This document shows, in pieces, positions 1 to 13,252 of a stretch of 64,000 bases of DNA. The translations under genes and the position numbers were made by a program. The notes beneath the pieces are model-generated. The model saw nothing but the letters and a program-made list of their open reading frames with translations, did no database searches and was not told the origin of the DNA. The stretch lies in the NCBI RefSeq assembly GCF_041146795.1, contig NC_135188.1:1155919-1219918 (forward strand), read 5' to 3'. The number at the start of each line of letters is the position of its first letter. Within the stretch, counting starts at the first letter, position 1. This DNA comes from Maylandia zebra. Lineage: Eukaryota > Chordata > Actinopteri > Cichliformes > Cichlidae.

Positions 1-928
1 GTAAAACTGTGTAAAACTGCGTAAAACTGTGTAAAACTGTAAAACTGCGCAAAACTGTGTGAAACTGTGTGAAACTGTAAAACTGTGTAAAACTGTAAAA
101 CTGCGTAAAACTGTGTAAAACTGTAAAACTGTGTAAAACTGTAAAACAGCGTAAAACTGTGTAAAACTGTAAAACAGCGTAAAACTGCGTAAAACTGTGT
201 AAAACTGTGTAAAACTGTGTAAAACTGTGTAAAACTGTAAAACTGTGTAAAACTGTAAAACTGCGTAAAACTGTGTAAAACTGTAAAACTGTGTAAAACT
301 GTAAAACAGCGTAAAACTGTGTAAAACTGCGTAAAACGGCGTAAAACTGTGTAAAACTGCGTAAAACTGTGTAAAACTGTAAAACTGTGTAAAACTGTGT
401 AAAACTGTGTAAAACTGCGTAAAACTGTGTAAAACTGTAAAACTGTGTAAAACTGTGTAAAACTGCGTAACACTGTGTAAAACTGTAAAACTGTGTGAAA
501 CTGTAAAACTGTGTAAAACTGTGTAAAACTGTGTGAAACTGTAAAACTGTGTAAAACTGTGTAAAACTGTGTAAAACTGTGTGAAACTGTAAAACTGTGT
601 AAAACTGTGTGAAACTGTAAAACTGTGTAAAACTGTAAAACTGTGTGAAACTGTAAAACTGTGTAAAACTGTAAAACTGTGTAAAACTGTAAAACTGTGT
701 AAAACTGTGTAAAACTGTAAAACTGTGTGAAACTGTGTAAAACTGTGTGAAACTGTGTAAAACTGTGTAAAACTGTAAAACTGTGTAAAACTGTGTAAAA
801 CTGTGTGAAACTGTAAAACTGTGTGAAACTGTAAAACTGTGTAAAACTGTGTAAAACTGTAAAACTGTGTAAAACTGTAAAACTGTGTAAAACTGTGTAA
901 AACTGTGTGAAACTGTAAGACTGTAAAA
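1..928. repeat. Minisatellite of GTAAAACT / GTGTAAAACT units
   Basis: The left edge of the window is an uninterrupted tandem array of 8-bp (GTAAAACT) and 10-bp (GTGTAAAACT) units, with common variants GCGTAAAACT and GTGTGAAACT and occasional GTAAAACAGC. The array decays at about 910-928 into unique sequence and continues to the left of the window, so its full length is unknown. It lies inside what should be a long intron of rnf220. No coding potential is visible. Confidence 0.97.
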
Positions 929-2314
929 CCGAGTTGGTACTGAGCGTGCACATTTGTCCCTGTTTAAAATGAGTTACATGATGCGACAAAGTTAAGGTTC
1001 ACTTAAGGTTAAGAGAAAACTGAGTTTCAGTAAATATTGAGGTTTAGAGGAAGTCGGGGGACAGTCAGGTATAACCCCCCGATCTTTTCACACTATAAAA
1101 ACAGACTTTTTTAAGCTGAGACTTTAATATTTTAATGAGCCATTAAGACTTAAATATGTGCAGGACATTTGCTCAGACTTACTGGTACTATTTTACGCTT
1201 TTTAAAGAGCTGTGATGTGGTTCTTTGTTCACGTGAGGATCAAACGCAGTGTAATTTGGTAACTGAGCGTCTGTTTGGGTCACTGGATCAGCCAAACTTC
1301 AAATCAGGTCAAACTTTCCTTTGTACATTTTCAAAGTGGTCCTGACTTGATGTAACTTCTTTGTATTAGTTACTCTGAACACCTTATTCCTGAAACAACC
1401 ATTACAGGGAAAAACCCAAACCAGCTGCACAGCAATGAAATCAGCTTACAAGAAAAGGGCTAAAGCTGCGGGCCACAAAGTGTCAGCTCTTGACTCTGGC
1501 ATGCTTTTGCTGAGCGCTGTCTGTTAAAGTCATGCCGTCACTTTGGATCAGGAAGCCAGTGACAACGGACAGCGACAGCGCCGTTCACCGGCGGTCTGTC
1601 AGTCATTCTGATGGCGACAACCTGCACTCACAAGACAGCCTGAAACACACAGATATCCGGCTCTGTCTCACTCTGTCAAAACCTGAAGCTCTCTCAAGAC
1701 TCTAAAGGCAACCAATCTCCCTCTGCAGTTTTCAAAGTTTAACTTAAATGTATTTTTGCCAGGAGGGAGAAGAGAAATATGACAATTCGATGACAATATC
1801 TACGACACAGTGGCCACCACTCTCCTCTAAAGTAAGGGTGGAATAAGCAGGTGTTTGAGCTGGCCTCTGAAAGTCGGGAAACACCAGCAAATTGTCAGAA
1901 AAGCCTTCCAGCAGTAGCAAAGGTTTCCTGCACGTTAGCAACTGCAACTCCTCTGATCTGGTTAATGCAATATTTCTTTTATGTAGCAAACAATCATTAA
2001 TGTTCAATCAATGGATCAATGAGTTCTGCAGTGTTTCTTTAGCACAGGTGTTTATGAGAAAGAGGCAGGATGACAGAAAGAGACGCTAACAGACACATCA
2101 CTCCAAAAATACAGATCGCTATTACCCAGACCGCTGATTAATACACATTAATGCTCGCTCGCTCGCTCTCCTATTATTCCGTGGCGTCCTCATCACGTCT
2201 CATTTTCATTTCCCTTCTCACTTGTTCTCTCAATTAGTGCTTAATAAGGAGAAAATGAGGGGATCGCTCTGTTGCTTGCAAGGACTCGACTTTTCTAAAC
2301 AGATCGAGACAAAC

Positions 2315-2316
<2 letters not shown>

Positions 2317-2389
<73 letters not shown>
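2317..2389. repeat. (TG)n microsatellite
   Basis: An uninterrupted TG dinucleotide repeat of about 36 units. Confidence 0.98.
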
Positions 2390-2390
<1 letters not shown>

Positions 2391-5099
2391 TCACACTCAC
2401 AGTTTAATTAGTGCAGCAGGACACTGACACTGACACCGCGGACTTTTCTTTTACTTTATTACCTCGTCTCCTCGTCCGGTTCTCCGGTCCGGAGACGAGC
2501 GTGGTTGACAGGTGTGACACGCAGACGCACGCACCGTAGCTTTGCCTCATTAAACAAACGTAAGGCCAGAATTTTAGTGTTTGTAACGCACCAAAACTCG
2601 ACAGGAGCAAAGCCTGCCACTCTTATTTAAAACAGGAAAGAAAGATTAACTCGATTTGAACTGTTGCATGAAGCACGCTGTGGAAACGCAGACGAGGTCC
2701 ACAGATGGTGCTGAGAGGCTACAGAGAAGCTGTTGGAGTATAATAAAAACAGAGATAACATGAGCTCTGCTGTTACGACTGATTGGACAAAAAGGAGAAA
2801 AAATGAAGATTTTGCTTCTACAGCTTCTTTAAAACACTGCTCTCTGAGAAGGAAACAGACCGGCTGAGAAGGAAGCATTTTTTATAAAACTGATCGCATG
2901 GATCAGCATCATTATCATCATCATCACTCTTCATCAATCAGCCTTAAGAAGGCTGCTCTTAAATTACCTGAACTAACTGAATTCAAGCATTTTTCTTGTG
3001 ATTTTTCTGTTTGTTCTCCTGTACTCGCTTCATTTGTTTAAAAGTGGAAACATACAGCATGAAGACTGGCAGGAAAAAAGGGGCAATTAAAATATGCTCC
3101 GATTAAAAGGAGAAAGATGAGCTCATAAAGAAAGAACAGAATTCATCTGGTTAGCCAGAGAGGAAATGATCGCACATTTAGTAACAACAGTCAGAGAAAT
3201 AATAACTTACTGTCTTTGAGGTGATTAATACTAAAAACTCCTGAACGTGAGGAAATCGCACAGTTTGCTCAAAACCAACAAAAACCCTGCAGATGCTGTT
3301 TCAAAGAATCTGTTTTCATTCTGAAACGACTGCAGTCGTGCACGCCAGCGTTTGCCAAGAAAAAAGCCTGATCAGTCTGATCCACAGCTGTTACTGTGCC
3401 GTCTTTTTACACTGGATTGTTGCTTTAGCCAAGTCATTTTGACACAAACAAGCGCATACGCTGCCCAACTCGCTCCCACCTGTTTTCCCATCACACACCT
3501 GTCCCACATGCACTTTGTGCAGCGCAGGTGAGCAGTGGAAACCTCACCCATCAGGCAACAGCACTCTAGAGAGACTTAACTAGTAGCACACTTCAAACAA
3601 AGTCTGAATGGTTTGTTTTTTCCAGGCAATGTGTAGCCGGAAAAAAGGACCCCGCATCGGGCCTGAAAGCAGTGTGAGCGGACAGCATCCTACTTTGGCT
3701 TCGTCCGTGAGCATCGCTGCAGATAAGACCTATCGCTCTCATCTCTCTCCTCGAGATAAGATCTGATACTGTCAGAAACGCCGCGCGACTGCTGCTGGTA
3801 CGAGAGCACCACGAGCACCTGGTGTGTGATACACCTGTGTTTGGGTTAGTCACACTTCCTGAGGATGTTATTGTGTCTGCCTGGAGGAGCAAACAATTAC
3901 AGCAGATGACGATGGTTTTATCTTCAAATGCTGGAAAGATACAGATGATTGAGCAGCTTCTCTTCAGTGACCCGCAGACACAAAGGCGAGGTTTTTAAGC
4001 GCTGATCGTGATAACTCATCGTGTACAAAGCGCCAAATTCTAAAGAAATCCACGAGGACGACGTATTCTTCAAGGAAGGAAAGCACTTGCTGATGTTCGT
4101 CGTTCTTGTTTTAGCGTTCACGCTTTTATAGGTGAAAATAAAGTTTTACATTTCAGTCCATGTAGAAGTAAGAAAACAAGAGACAAATTACAACAGGACA
4201 AACAAGCAAAGTGAGAACAACTGCCTTAGAGGTGAGTCGTTGCATCAATCAGCCACTACAGTGCAAACAAAGGTGAGCCGTATATAATGCTGCTGTTTTC
4301 TTTTGTGGCAAAAGGGCGCAACAGCTCAGCTTGCAGTGTGAGGCACCCCGGCACAGACGGGCGCCTCTCCCGAATTAGATGCCTTGTTAGGAAAAAGATA
4401 TAGTGAGCTTTAATACAAGGCTCTGAGCAGAGGGGACAAGCTGGAAAGGCTTTTGCTGTTTTTGTGTGCGACTGGTAAGAAATGTGTCTGCAAACACACA
4501 TCTCAGTGTGTGTGTCATTTACACTCACTGCCGTGTAGCCGTGGTGAGCGCAGCGCCGTGTGAGCCCCCCGTCAGCAAACACAGGAGAACAAAGAGGCCG
4601 GTGGCAGCGCCAGCGGGTGTAGATCTTCTCCGCTGTGTTGTCACTCCGCGAGGTCACACAGGCGCCGCTCACAGTTCACTCTCCTCCACATGACTGATCA
4701 GGAGACTGGACTGAACCGGGCAACACGCACCAAGGTCGGCTCAGAAGCAGCTCTAACCCTCAGCTGATGTGATAATGATCCAACATCAGTCTGATTTATT
4801 TATTTAATGCAGCAGCAGCTGCCTCGAAGCACTTTATACGGAGCCCGGCGCTAACACGAGCAAACTTAGAAGAGCTGCTTAGTGTTCTTGTTTGATTCCA
4901 TGGTGAGCATTCAGGGCAATCCTGAAAGGATCTCATAATGTTTCGAGTAAGCAAACACAGATTTCTGGCACTTTGAACTTCCTGTTTCCTTACACGACAA
5001 TCTTTTTTTTTCTAATAACAATATAATTACGCCTTCTTTTGAAACCTGTTCAAATAAAACTCCTGGGGATTCACAGCTGGCACAATTGCACTGCACATC

Positions 5100-5480
5100 T
5101 GCGTGCGGATCTCATTTTTCAGATGTCGGCGGGATTATTACAGAAGCGCTTTGACAGCGTTATGTAAGATCAGCCTCTGTGAGTCTCAGGATGGCAGCAT
5201 TTGCATTGAAACAATCCACAGCATGTATCCCATAATCATTCAGCGATTGATTTGTGATTGGGCTAATAGGGTCGTGACCGAGACAATAGGACGTATAAAG
5301 AGTCTCTGCTCTCACTCGGCTTCACAGACTCGCAGCCGGCCTGCCGAGCGCTGCCTGTGTGGTCTGCGGGGACAATTAGCACAATCTCCATACTAATGGC
5401 AGTTTGTAATGGACACTGCTGAGCCTGCCAGCCGCTGCGTGCACGCCGGTTTCCTTGCATATGCATGTGTGTGTAAGGGA
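5100..5480. promoter_or_regulatory. Candidate conserved non-coding element in rnf220 intron
   Basis: This block is free of simple repeats and has the mixed, homeodomain-site-rich composition typical of vertebrate developmental enhancers, such as TAATCATTCAGCGATTGATT near 5233, GGGCTAATAGGG near 5259 and CATACTAATGG near 5389. No coding frame is convincing. The call rests on composition and position inside a developmental regulator gene. It needs cross-species alignment to be more than a suspicion. Confidence 0.3.
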
Positions 5481-6783
5481 ATGTTTGAATATGCGCATAT
5501 CCTTCCTCCCTGTGTGCAGCTTGGCATCTCCTCAAGACGAGGTACAGATGATGCACTGAGCTTCTGTGCTGATGTATTTTTATGTGCGTGAGTGTAAGTC
5601 GCCCGTGTTTTACTGAGGCGAACCTCGTCTCCTCCCCTTTTGCTTGCAGCTCTAACCCTGCTCCACGGCCACTCATTAGCACCATAATAAAGACCTGAGA
5701 CGACACGTAAAAGGTTATATACTGCTGGACTGCTGCTTTCCTACCAATTATCAGAGCTGTGATTTATGGCTGAGACCCAATGCAGCTCTCTGTGGAGAAC
5801 TGGGGGAGTGTTTACACCTCTACACAGCGGGGTGAGGGGTCAGTCCTGCTAAACTTTGACCTTTCAGGCAGAGGTGCATAGCAGAGAGTTGGGCAAACAG
5901 TTAAGCACCGCTGGAAGCGACTTGATCGATCAGAGGGTCTTTAGGATGCACGTGGAAGTAATCTGTGCCGTTTCCTGTGCAGGAACGTGGTTATATAATT
6001 ATTTAACCCCCCCACCCTAACTTTCAGTGTGTAAAATCACTCCCTGTTTGCTGAGTTGTTTGAGTTTCCCAACTCGGAGTGTGAAATTTATGCACTACAC
6101 AACGCCGTCAAGAAATTCCCACACTGGAAGGCAGAGACAGGAGCCCGTGGTGTATAAACCACTTTGCGCTAACAGTCCCACAGTGCATAACGCTGCATTT
6201 TATAGCAGGAGAATTTACCATCCTACTGGGCAAAATGACAATTATTCATAAAAGTTCAAACTCTCAATTTGTTGCTCACTGGAGTAAACTGCTGGTGTCT
6301 CTTATATGGATACGCTGACATTTTCCAGGCCCCTGAAGTCATTTTCCTTTTATTCATTTTTTATTTTGTGAATCACCCCAAAAAATGCGCACTTGTTAAT
6401 CAACAAAAAGTGCCAATCCTGCTCCCTGAGCCACTGAGTGATGTCAGGAAGTCGTGTATCTGGGAGGTGAAACTACCACGCCTGGCGTGCCTTTCACTTA
6501 TTGGCTTTTGTCGAGCTCCTCCACAGCTGGGAGACTTGCAACAAGCACAATTGACATGCTGTAATGAGGTCTGTGTGTGTCACTGGCAGACAAGCGCTTA
6601 CACACACACACGTATAGTTTCCATCATATATATGTGTTGGTTGCTGGCTGTTATCCAAGCATGCAGGATTGGTGGGGTCTTGCTGTCTGTCTCCTCAGCG
6701 GCATGTGTTTAACCCCAGAATTTGGCCTTCATGCCCTCCCTATCTGCCTCGCTGATTTGTTAAGCTCCAGGGACAGGACGAAG

Positions 6784-6786
<3 letters not shown>

Positions 6787-6857
<71 letters not shown>
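6787..6857. repeat. (GT)n microsatellite
   Basis: An uninterrupted GT dinucleotide repeat of about 35 units. Confidence 0.98.
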
Positions 6858-6859
<2 letters not shown>

Positions 6860-9128
6860 ACTTCTTACCAACACGGATTCAATCTAGCGAAACAGCATCT
6901 TTACCCTGAGCGTTTCCTATGCGCACACACACGTACGAAGGCTTTGATGTGAGATCACAGGCAGCAGGTCGATCAGCTGCACGTATAGAAAAGCAGAAAC
7001 GGAGCAAAGAAAAGATGGAAAGAAGGCGTTCGTTTCAACGAGGAGGCTGTGTTAACAACCTCTGAGCCCCGCGCTCGTTACAACTCGCGCTCTTTACCTC
7101 GATGTCTCACACTCGAGCCTTCCACTCTGCAGCCACACCAGCTCGTGTGGGACGATCACGGCAGGAGACGGAGGCAGAGGCATCAACTACAAGATGTGTT
7201 ATGACTCATGTTCTGTTGACCGTCTAACAGGTGCTGATGGTCACTGCAAAAAAAGACCCCCTCCTCCCCCCTCCTCCGCCCCTGCTACTGTAAAATCTGC
7301 TTCCAGACCCACAGAAGTCTCGTCTGTCTGTGACGAGCAGTGTGGTCCACAGCCTCCTGAAGACGCTGGCATGTGTAGAGAACGCCTACACACACACACA
7401 AATGCTGCACACTCCATTCGCACATGCACAAACATATATGGGACCACACAGCGCACTTCTACACCAAGACAAGCTCCCTGCTTCCAGCCTTCATACGACG
7501 GAGAGAAGGAGGTAGAACAAAAAAAGCTGAGAAGACTTTCCCCTCCTGCCAGGATGAAAGCCTCCTTTAGTTGGGAGAACATTAGGAGGACAAACCACCA
7601 TCACAACAGGAGGGGGAACAGCCAACCACGACGTGCTCTCACATCAAACGCAGCCACCATTAATATTGTAATGCTTCCTCCCCGAGCGCCGAAAACTAGG
7701 AACAAGACTGCAGTGTGGTCAGCGTACGAAGTGCTTACACCATGCAACTTTAAACAGACTCAGCATCGCCTCTCTGTGTGTGAAGCTGCCCGGTGACATT
7801 TCAGATCCTTTTTTATTTTCAGTCGGGAGAAAATGATGCTACACTTTTTTTCTACACCGTACTTTCCAATAAATGTGGTCTTATTTCCTTTAGTTCTTCA
7901 TTTCCTGCCTCCTATTTTTACAAAACGTCACTTTTTGCAATGAACTTTTCTCACAGCACAGAAAAACAAAATCATAGCAAAGAACAAACCCTGCCCTGAC
8001 GCATAAGGTTAGCGTGACTGTTGATGCATGCAGTCCATATGCTAGTCTGCCAGATAAGGAGTGTACACATAGGGAATTATAGCAGGTACTATATGTGTAT
8101 GCATGAGCATTGAGTGGCTGCTATTGATCTCCTGTGGTCTGCTGGGGGATGTAAACACTGCGTCTTTCAACGAGAAGCTCAGCTCGATATGAACAGCCTT
8201 CAACGACAGCTGCACACAAAACACGGCAGGCGAGTCCTTCTTATCAAATCAGCAGAAACAACTGCAGTACGAGAGAGGCAGAGGTGTGAACGTGTAAGAC
8301 AAGTTACAAGCACAATAAGTACATTTTTTAAAATGTGCGTTCGTGGTGGCTGCAGAAGCTGACAATATTCATATTTTCATGACCGAAGCAACACCAGCAG
8401 TCCTTAATTCACTTCCTAAGAAATGATAAATAAACTCATGTTCACCCAAACTCACAGCAGATAAGCTTAGTTTGGAATGAGCTCAAACCCATCATGTGCC
8501 ACGCGCCACGTCTAAGGCGAATATCGATTCTGCTCGAGCCGCACGGCGTGCCAACAACCCGTGAGTAACCAACCGTGGAGGACACTTGCACACTGAGCGC
8601 ATCTGGTGGAGACTCCTCCGAGTGTGTCATGCTTAAATGTTTCCCCGCTGATACCTTCCCGCGGGACGTCGTTTCACGCAGGTGAGACTCTCGGAGCCTT
8701 CTCTTCCGAGTGAGGGTAACGCCTCCAGCGGCTCATTCAAAGGCCGAGTGTGGCGCTTCTTGCGTGCAGGCTCGGCACTCGCTCAGGAGATCGTTTAGGC
8801 TTTCATTCATCATTTTTTCCAACCTGACACAAGTAAACATGTAGTATAAAGTACAGTCACGTTTTGGAGAGGCCGTTTGTGAAATACACCAAACAGTGCT
8901 AAAGATTTACAACTGACAAGGACGTTTTTTATTTACCAAAGAAAAGTTCAATTAAAAGTTTTGTTATCTGCTGTTTTTAATATTCCGTTTGCCTTCGCAT
9001 GATTTCTGCAGGTGAAGGTGTTCTGGCAGCTGAATCCGCCGTTTAAGTGCTGCATCACAACACTAGTGCTCTCAAACATCTGGCTCCCATTATCACAGCT
9101 GTCACTTAGCTTTGCCACCACTGTGAGA

Positions 9129-9208
9129 CGCACACACATGCACGTACGCACACACATGCACGTACGCACACACATGCACGTACGCACACACATGCACGTA
9201 CGCACACG
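9129..9208. repeat. 18-bp tandem repeat, four copies plus a partial
   Basis: Unit CGCACACACATGCACGTA is repeated four times essentially without mismatch, then decays into a partial copy. Because 18 is a multiple of three, frames on both strands stay open and produce artefactual repetitive peptides. The unit alternates purine and pyrimidine almost throughout. I regard it as non-coding. Confidence 0.95.
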
Positions 9209-10019
9209 CAGCATCTGGCCCTGGCATGTTTTTTGCCACTCTACTCCTCCGGTTTCCCAAACTCGTGTTTCTGGTAAAGGAGCATTTTAGTTCCAGCTCA
9301 GTCCTGCAGTGGGAAGCGTCTCCCTGAGGAAAATAAGCATGACTCGCTCCAGTGAAGACATCTGCCCTTTGAAAGCGAGCGTGGCTGTTTGAACAGCTGT
9401 CAGTGCACACCGTGCATCTCAGACCTTCCCTGATAAAACGGCGGCGAGCCTGGGAGGGGAAATTGACACGAGGAAGACACTAAATGGACAGAAAAGGTGG
9501 CCGATGGCAATGACAGGCGACGCAGGTGGGGAGAGGTACGGTGTACCCGCTTGCTTGTCTGGACTGACAAAGAAACATGAGAGGAAACAAAACGCGTGGT
9601 CACCTGTGCGCACTGCTGGAGACAAAAACTCCTGCAGATCTTTCTGCTGATGGAAAACACCGAGGAGGAAGCTCACACAGGGAAAAGCCATTAGTTACTG
9701 TGTGTTCTGACAATGTAAATGTTTTGTATGTTTACAGGACCCGGTTTAAATATTCAGGTGTGCTGCGGAGCCACAGAGGGTCTCAGTACAAAGGGCCGAA
9801 AATGTTAAATGAAGATTTAAAAAGAAGCAAAACTCTGCACTGATGAAAAAACTAAAGGTAGGATTTTATGGTCAGCTTCGTACTTCCGCGAGAGCGCCTG
9901 CTGCCGCTGTGTGCGAGCAGCAGGCGCTCTCACACCCAAAGAAGATTTCAAGCTTAACACTTAAGACTTTTGGTCCTGAAGTGACTGTCTGTTACCCAGT
10001 CAAGAGGAACAAGTGTATG

Positions 10020-10240
10020 TCAGACTTAGGAAAGTGCTGGGAGCTCAATTGCATTAAGGCTCTTAGTTTGCCCGAGCTGCAATCTAATTGGATAAAGCTG
10101 GAAAAGCAGCTTCCAATGTGCATGAATCCATTTTTCCTTTGGCACAGAGATGCTCCCCATGTTCCAGTCGACCCCGTCTTTTGTCCTTGTCAACATTCCC
10201 CAAATGAGATTCCCAAAATCAGGAGGTAAGCGCGCACGCA
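10020..10240. promoter_or_regulatory. Candidate conserved non-coding element in rnf220 intron
   Basis: A repeat-free block with several homeodomain-type and paired A/T motifs, for example GCTCAATTGCATTAAGG near 10039 and TCTAATTGGATAAAG near 10083. It lies about 1.3 kb from the first rnf220 coding exon, on the intron side. No translated frame resembles a known protein. The call is based on composition only. Confidence 0.27.
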
Positions 10241-11533
10241 CGAGCGCGCCGAGCAAACACTGTCAGGCAGACACACCTCTCACACCAGCGCGCCGGCTGG
10301 CATCTCGTCTTTCCCTGTCCTTATTAAAATTCCATATTGAGATTCCTCGCTGCCACTCCGCCTCCCTGGCCCTGTCACTCAGCTACCAGCCGACGACAAA
10401 ATCAGCAAGTTTGCACAAAGACGAGCACATATGCATAGAGACACACACACGGCGCACAATCCAAACTTTTCTTAAGACGACTCGTCCCTGCTGCCGCCCT
10501 TTATGTGTGGGATGAAAGTTTCCTTTAGGTGAAATGTACGAGAGCGCGTATCTCCCCCCCCCGCCTTTGCCCCCTCTCCATCTCACCCCCACCCCCAGCT
10601 CCCTCTCATTGTCATTATTTTCGATGGTGTCCCCCTCTGATCTGCTCTCTCCTCTCTCTCCTCCCTGGTCCCTTTCATCTGTCAGGCGCTCCCCTTTGGC
10701 GACCGCCACTGAGGGGGTTTGATTTCCCATCATGCCTAGCATCGCCTCCCCGACTCTGGCTCCTTCACTCCCTCCCCGCTGCCTCTGAGGCGAGTGTTGT
10801 GCCCCCGCGTCGTTGGGCAATTATCCCTGGGAGTAATGAGGAGCGTCTCTCCCTCTGCGGCACGCTGACTGACACCTCTCCCACTCATTTGTCAACAAAT
10901 CAGACGGCTGGTGTGGGCGGCCATATTGAGCTGAGGGTTGTCGTAGGGAAGCTCAGGCTGAGGCGCATCGCCACGTCTCCCTCTCTCTTTTTCTGTATCC
11001 TCCTCCATCCCTTCCTCTCTATCTCTGCCACCTCGTTATCTCTGACAGGGTGTCATTCGTTCCAACTCTCACTCCTCCCGTGTTAACCCTCCACACGCTC
11101 CCATGTATTTGTGTTCCTCAGCCACCAAGAGAAATCTGACTTCCAACAGCCCTAATGGTCATATGTGGCTAATGATCACTGAGCTGAATAAGTGACAGCG
11201 TTCAATTTATTTGTGTGGAAGCCGCTCACAGCCTGCCTCTGTAAACACTTTGCCCGACTACATGCTGACGACTAAAGTGCAGAAGGGGGAAATGTTTGCA
11301 GATATGCCTTTACTCACAAAAGCTCCTTTCAATTTGTCACCTTTAGTGGATGCAGCTGCAGAGGATATGTTACCCTCATTGGCCCTGTCATGTCAGGGGC
11401 GAGCAAAGCCTTTGATGTGCTGGTTAAACGCTGCATACTTTAAAGAAGCCCGATGAGTGACTGCGCTTTCTCTTTAGATACGAGCTGGGAGAATTGTGCA
11501 AACATAACAGCGCGTCGTGTGCGTCTCACTCAC

Positions 11534-12145
11534 TGTGCTCTTTGCGCTCCTCGGGGCTCGATGAAGCCTCTCCATCAGACAGCAGGCCGGACATGGAGAA
11601 CAGCTTCCTCCCCGACTCCTCCCCAGCTTTGAGGGAGCCTCCGAGGGAGCCAAAGTCAAACTCCTTCCCCTCCACCTCTGGAAAGCAGCTTTTCAGCCTC
11701 TTGGCGGGGGTGAAAGCAGATTGGTAACCCCCGGACTCCCTCTCATCTTGAGGCGAGGAGAAAGGCCGGAAGGCGCCCACACCGCTGTGGTTGAGCATGC
11801 CCAGGGTGGAGCAGTCCAGGTTTGGTGGGGTGAACTGTGGGTGCAGGTGGAGCAGGGAGGCCGGGAAGTCTCGGGACGAAAAGGTGCCTGACATGGGGCC
11901 CTGGCGCTGATACATGGAGGTAAACGTGTAGGAGGCTGAAGGGAAGGGGAGGTGGAGGTCCTTCTCCACAGAGACGGGGACGCCGAAGGGCCTCGGCGCT
12001 TGGCAGGGGACAGAGGCGTCTCGGCCAGACTCTGCAGTGGAAGCTAGGACCATCAGGGCAGGGGACGCCAGTGGAGCCGGTAGGTAGGAGGGGCTGTCCA
12101 TCTTGAAGGGGCGGTGGAGGTCCATTCACCTCCTTTATGCTGGTT
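11534..12145 (-). CDS. rnf220: rnf220 first coding exon (N-terminal ~197 residues of an E3 ubiquitin ligase)
   Basis: RNF220 is a RING-type E3 ubiquitin ligase; published work links it to Sin3B, beta-catenin stabilisation and Gli/Shh signalling in the neural tube. Only the N-terminal region is encoded here. The start codon is at 12125-12123 in a good context (GGTGAATGG). The translation begins MDLHRPFKMDSPSYLP and contains LASPALMVLASTAES, RPFGVPVSVEKD, LLHLHPQFTPPNLDC, LNHSGVGAFRPF and SAFTPAKRLK, all closely matching the human N-terminus as I recall it. A 3' splice site (ctcag) precedes 12145, and a donor (gtgagt) follows 11534 after codon 197 plus one base. The RING domain and remaining exons lie beyond the left edge, so the gene is partial. 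The track frame that reads past the donor to 11526 is intronic at its end. Confidence 0.94.
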
Positions 12146-13252
12146 CTGAGAAGACGAGGAGACAAACGAGAGGAGAGAGAAAAGTGTTTGGATGAGACAC
12201 AAGAAGAAATGATTCTCAGTGACTGTTGTTAGGCAGACAGGAAATGATTTCATTTTGTCAAATTTACAGGAAATTGTTTGATGTCCTCTTTAACGACAAG
12301 ATCTTGATTTCTTCATTTTGTGAAATACACCCAGCTGCTTTTGTGAGGCATTTTTACAATTACAGGTTTCGACTAATTTCAGCAGAAAAATGGGTTTGAG
12401 GAGGCCTACTGCGCCTGTAAATAATTACGACGGGAATAAATTGCCAATAAAACACACACGTAGCTGGAGCCTGCAAAGGATCGTTTTGATAGCGAAGTCT
12501 AAGCGATTAAATTGGGGAAATCATGCAAACGCATTTGGGAAAGACGACGATTCTTTTTTTCTCCTTCTTCTTTCAGACTTGAAAAGAGAATAAATCAAGA
12601 CAAATGTGTCCGGTAAAATTAAATTCTAGGAATATTTTTGTTGTTGTTTTTATTCTTTTTTGTTCTAAGGCACAAAAGTAATCTGTGCTGACGCGCAAAA
12701 GACTGATCCGCTTTAGTTATTGAGAAGTTTGAAAAAGTGCGCTTCATATGAAATGATGAGAGGCCTCAAACAGGGAAAAAGGTTTGGGCCCACACAACCA
12801 CTTTTTTTTTCTTACATCAGAAGCAAAACTATTCAGGAAATTTACCAAAAACAAAATAAAAGTTGGGACTCTTAAGAGGGACAAAAACGACTTAATTTTT
12901 TTAAAACAAAAAAAGCCCCTAAATGAACAAACTGGCAAAATACAGACGAAACGTTGCAAATTACTGACAGTTTTTCAGCGCCTCGTACTTTCTGCTCGCG
13001 TCCAAGAGCGCAAATGTGACCCCGGTTTATCCCAGGAATTAGCCTCCCACCGTTTTTCCAAGTCTTTCCACGAGTGTGTTATAAAAGTGGGGGCTTTTTT
13101 CTCAGTAAGCTCACAAGTTCCCTAACTTTAGGAAAACACACGCAACAAAACCTCACACCAGAACACATGGCAATCAAAAAGCCAATTAAACCAATTAAAC
13201 CAAATGAAGGCGTAATCACTGGAATTATCGCGAAGCATCAGTCGGCACTTAC

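Larger units (their letters stand above)
929..11533 (-). other. Part of rnf220 intron; no recognisable exon
   Basis: This stretch lies downstream, in the minus-strand sense, of the first coding exon of rnf220. I found no segment resembling the next expected exons (the region after the N-terminal block, or the C-terminal RING). Open frames here are short, unconserved-looking and often run through microsatellites. The stretch holds simple repeats at 2317-2389, 6787-6857 and 9129-9208 and several low-repeat blocks described separately. In human the corresponding intron is very long (recalled), so absence of exons in 10 kb is expected. The remainder shows nothing I can name. Confidence 0.7.

Noticed and set aside
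1..928. Initial idea that the left-edge repeat could be a subtelomeric or CRISPR-like array
   Set aside because: No TTAGGG units, and there are no spacers between repeats; it is a simple minisatellite.
7194..7796. 200-residue plus-strand open frame
   Set aside because: Composition is unstructured, no family motif, low-complexity Pro and His/Thr stretches, and it lies in an intron-like region; likely chance.
10383..11086. Long overlapping frames on both strands (145 and 185 residues)
   Set aside because: Pyrimidine/purine-rich sequence lowers stop frequency on both strands; no recognisable domain or splice context.
11743..12165. 140-residue minus-strand frame over the rnf220 exon
   Set aside because: It is an out-of-frame shadow of the rnf220 coding exon, whose own frame matches the family.
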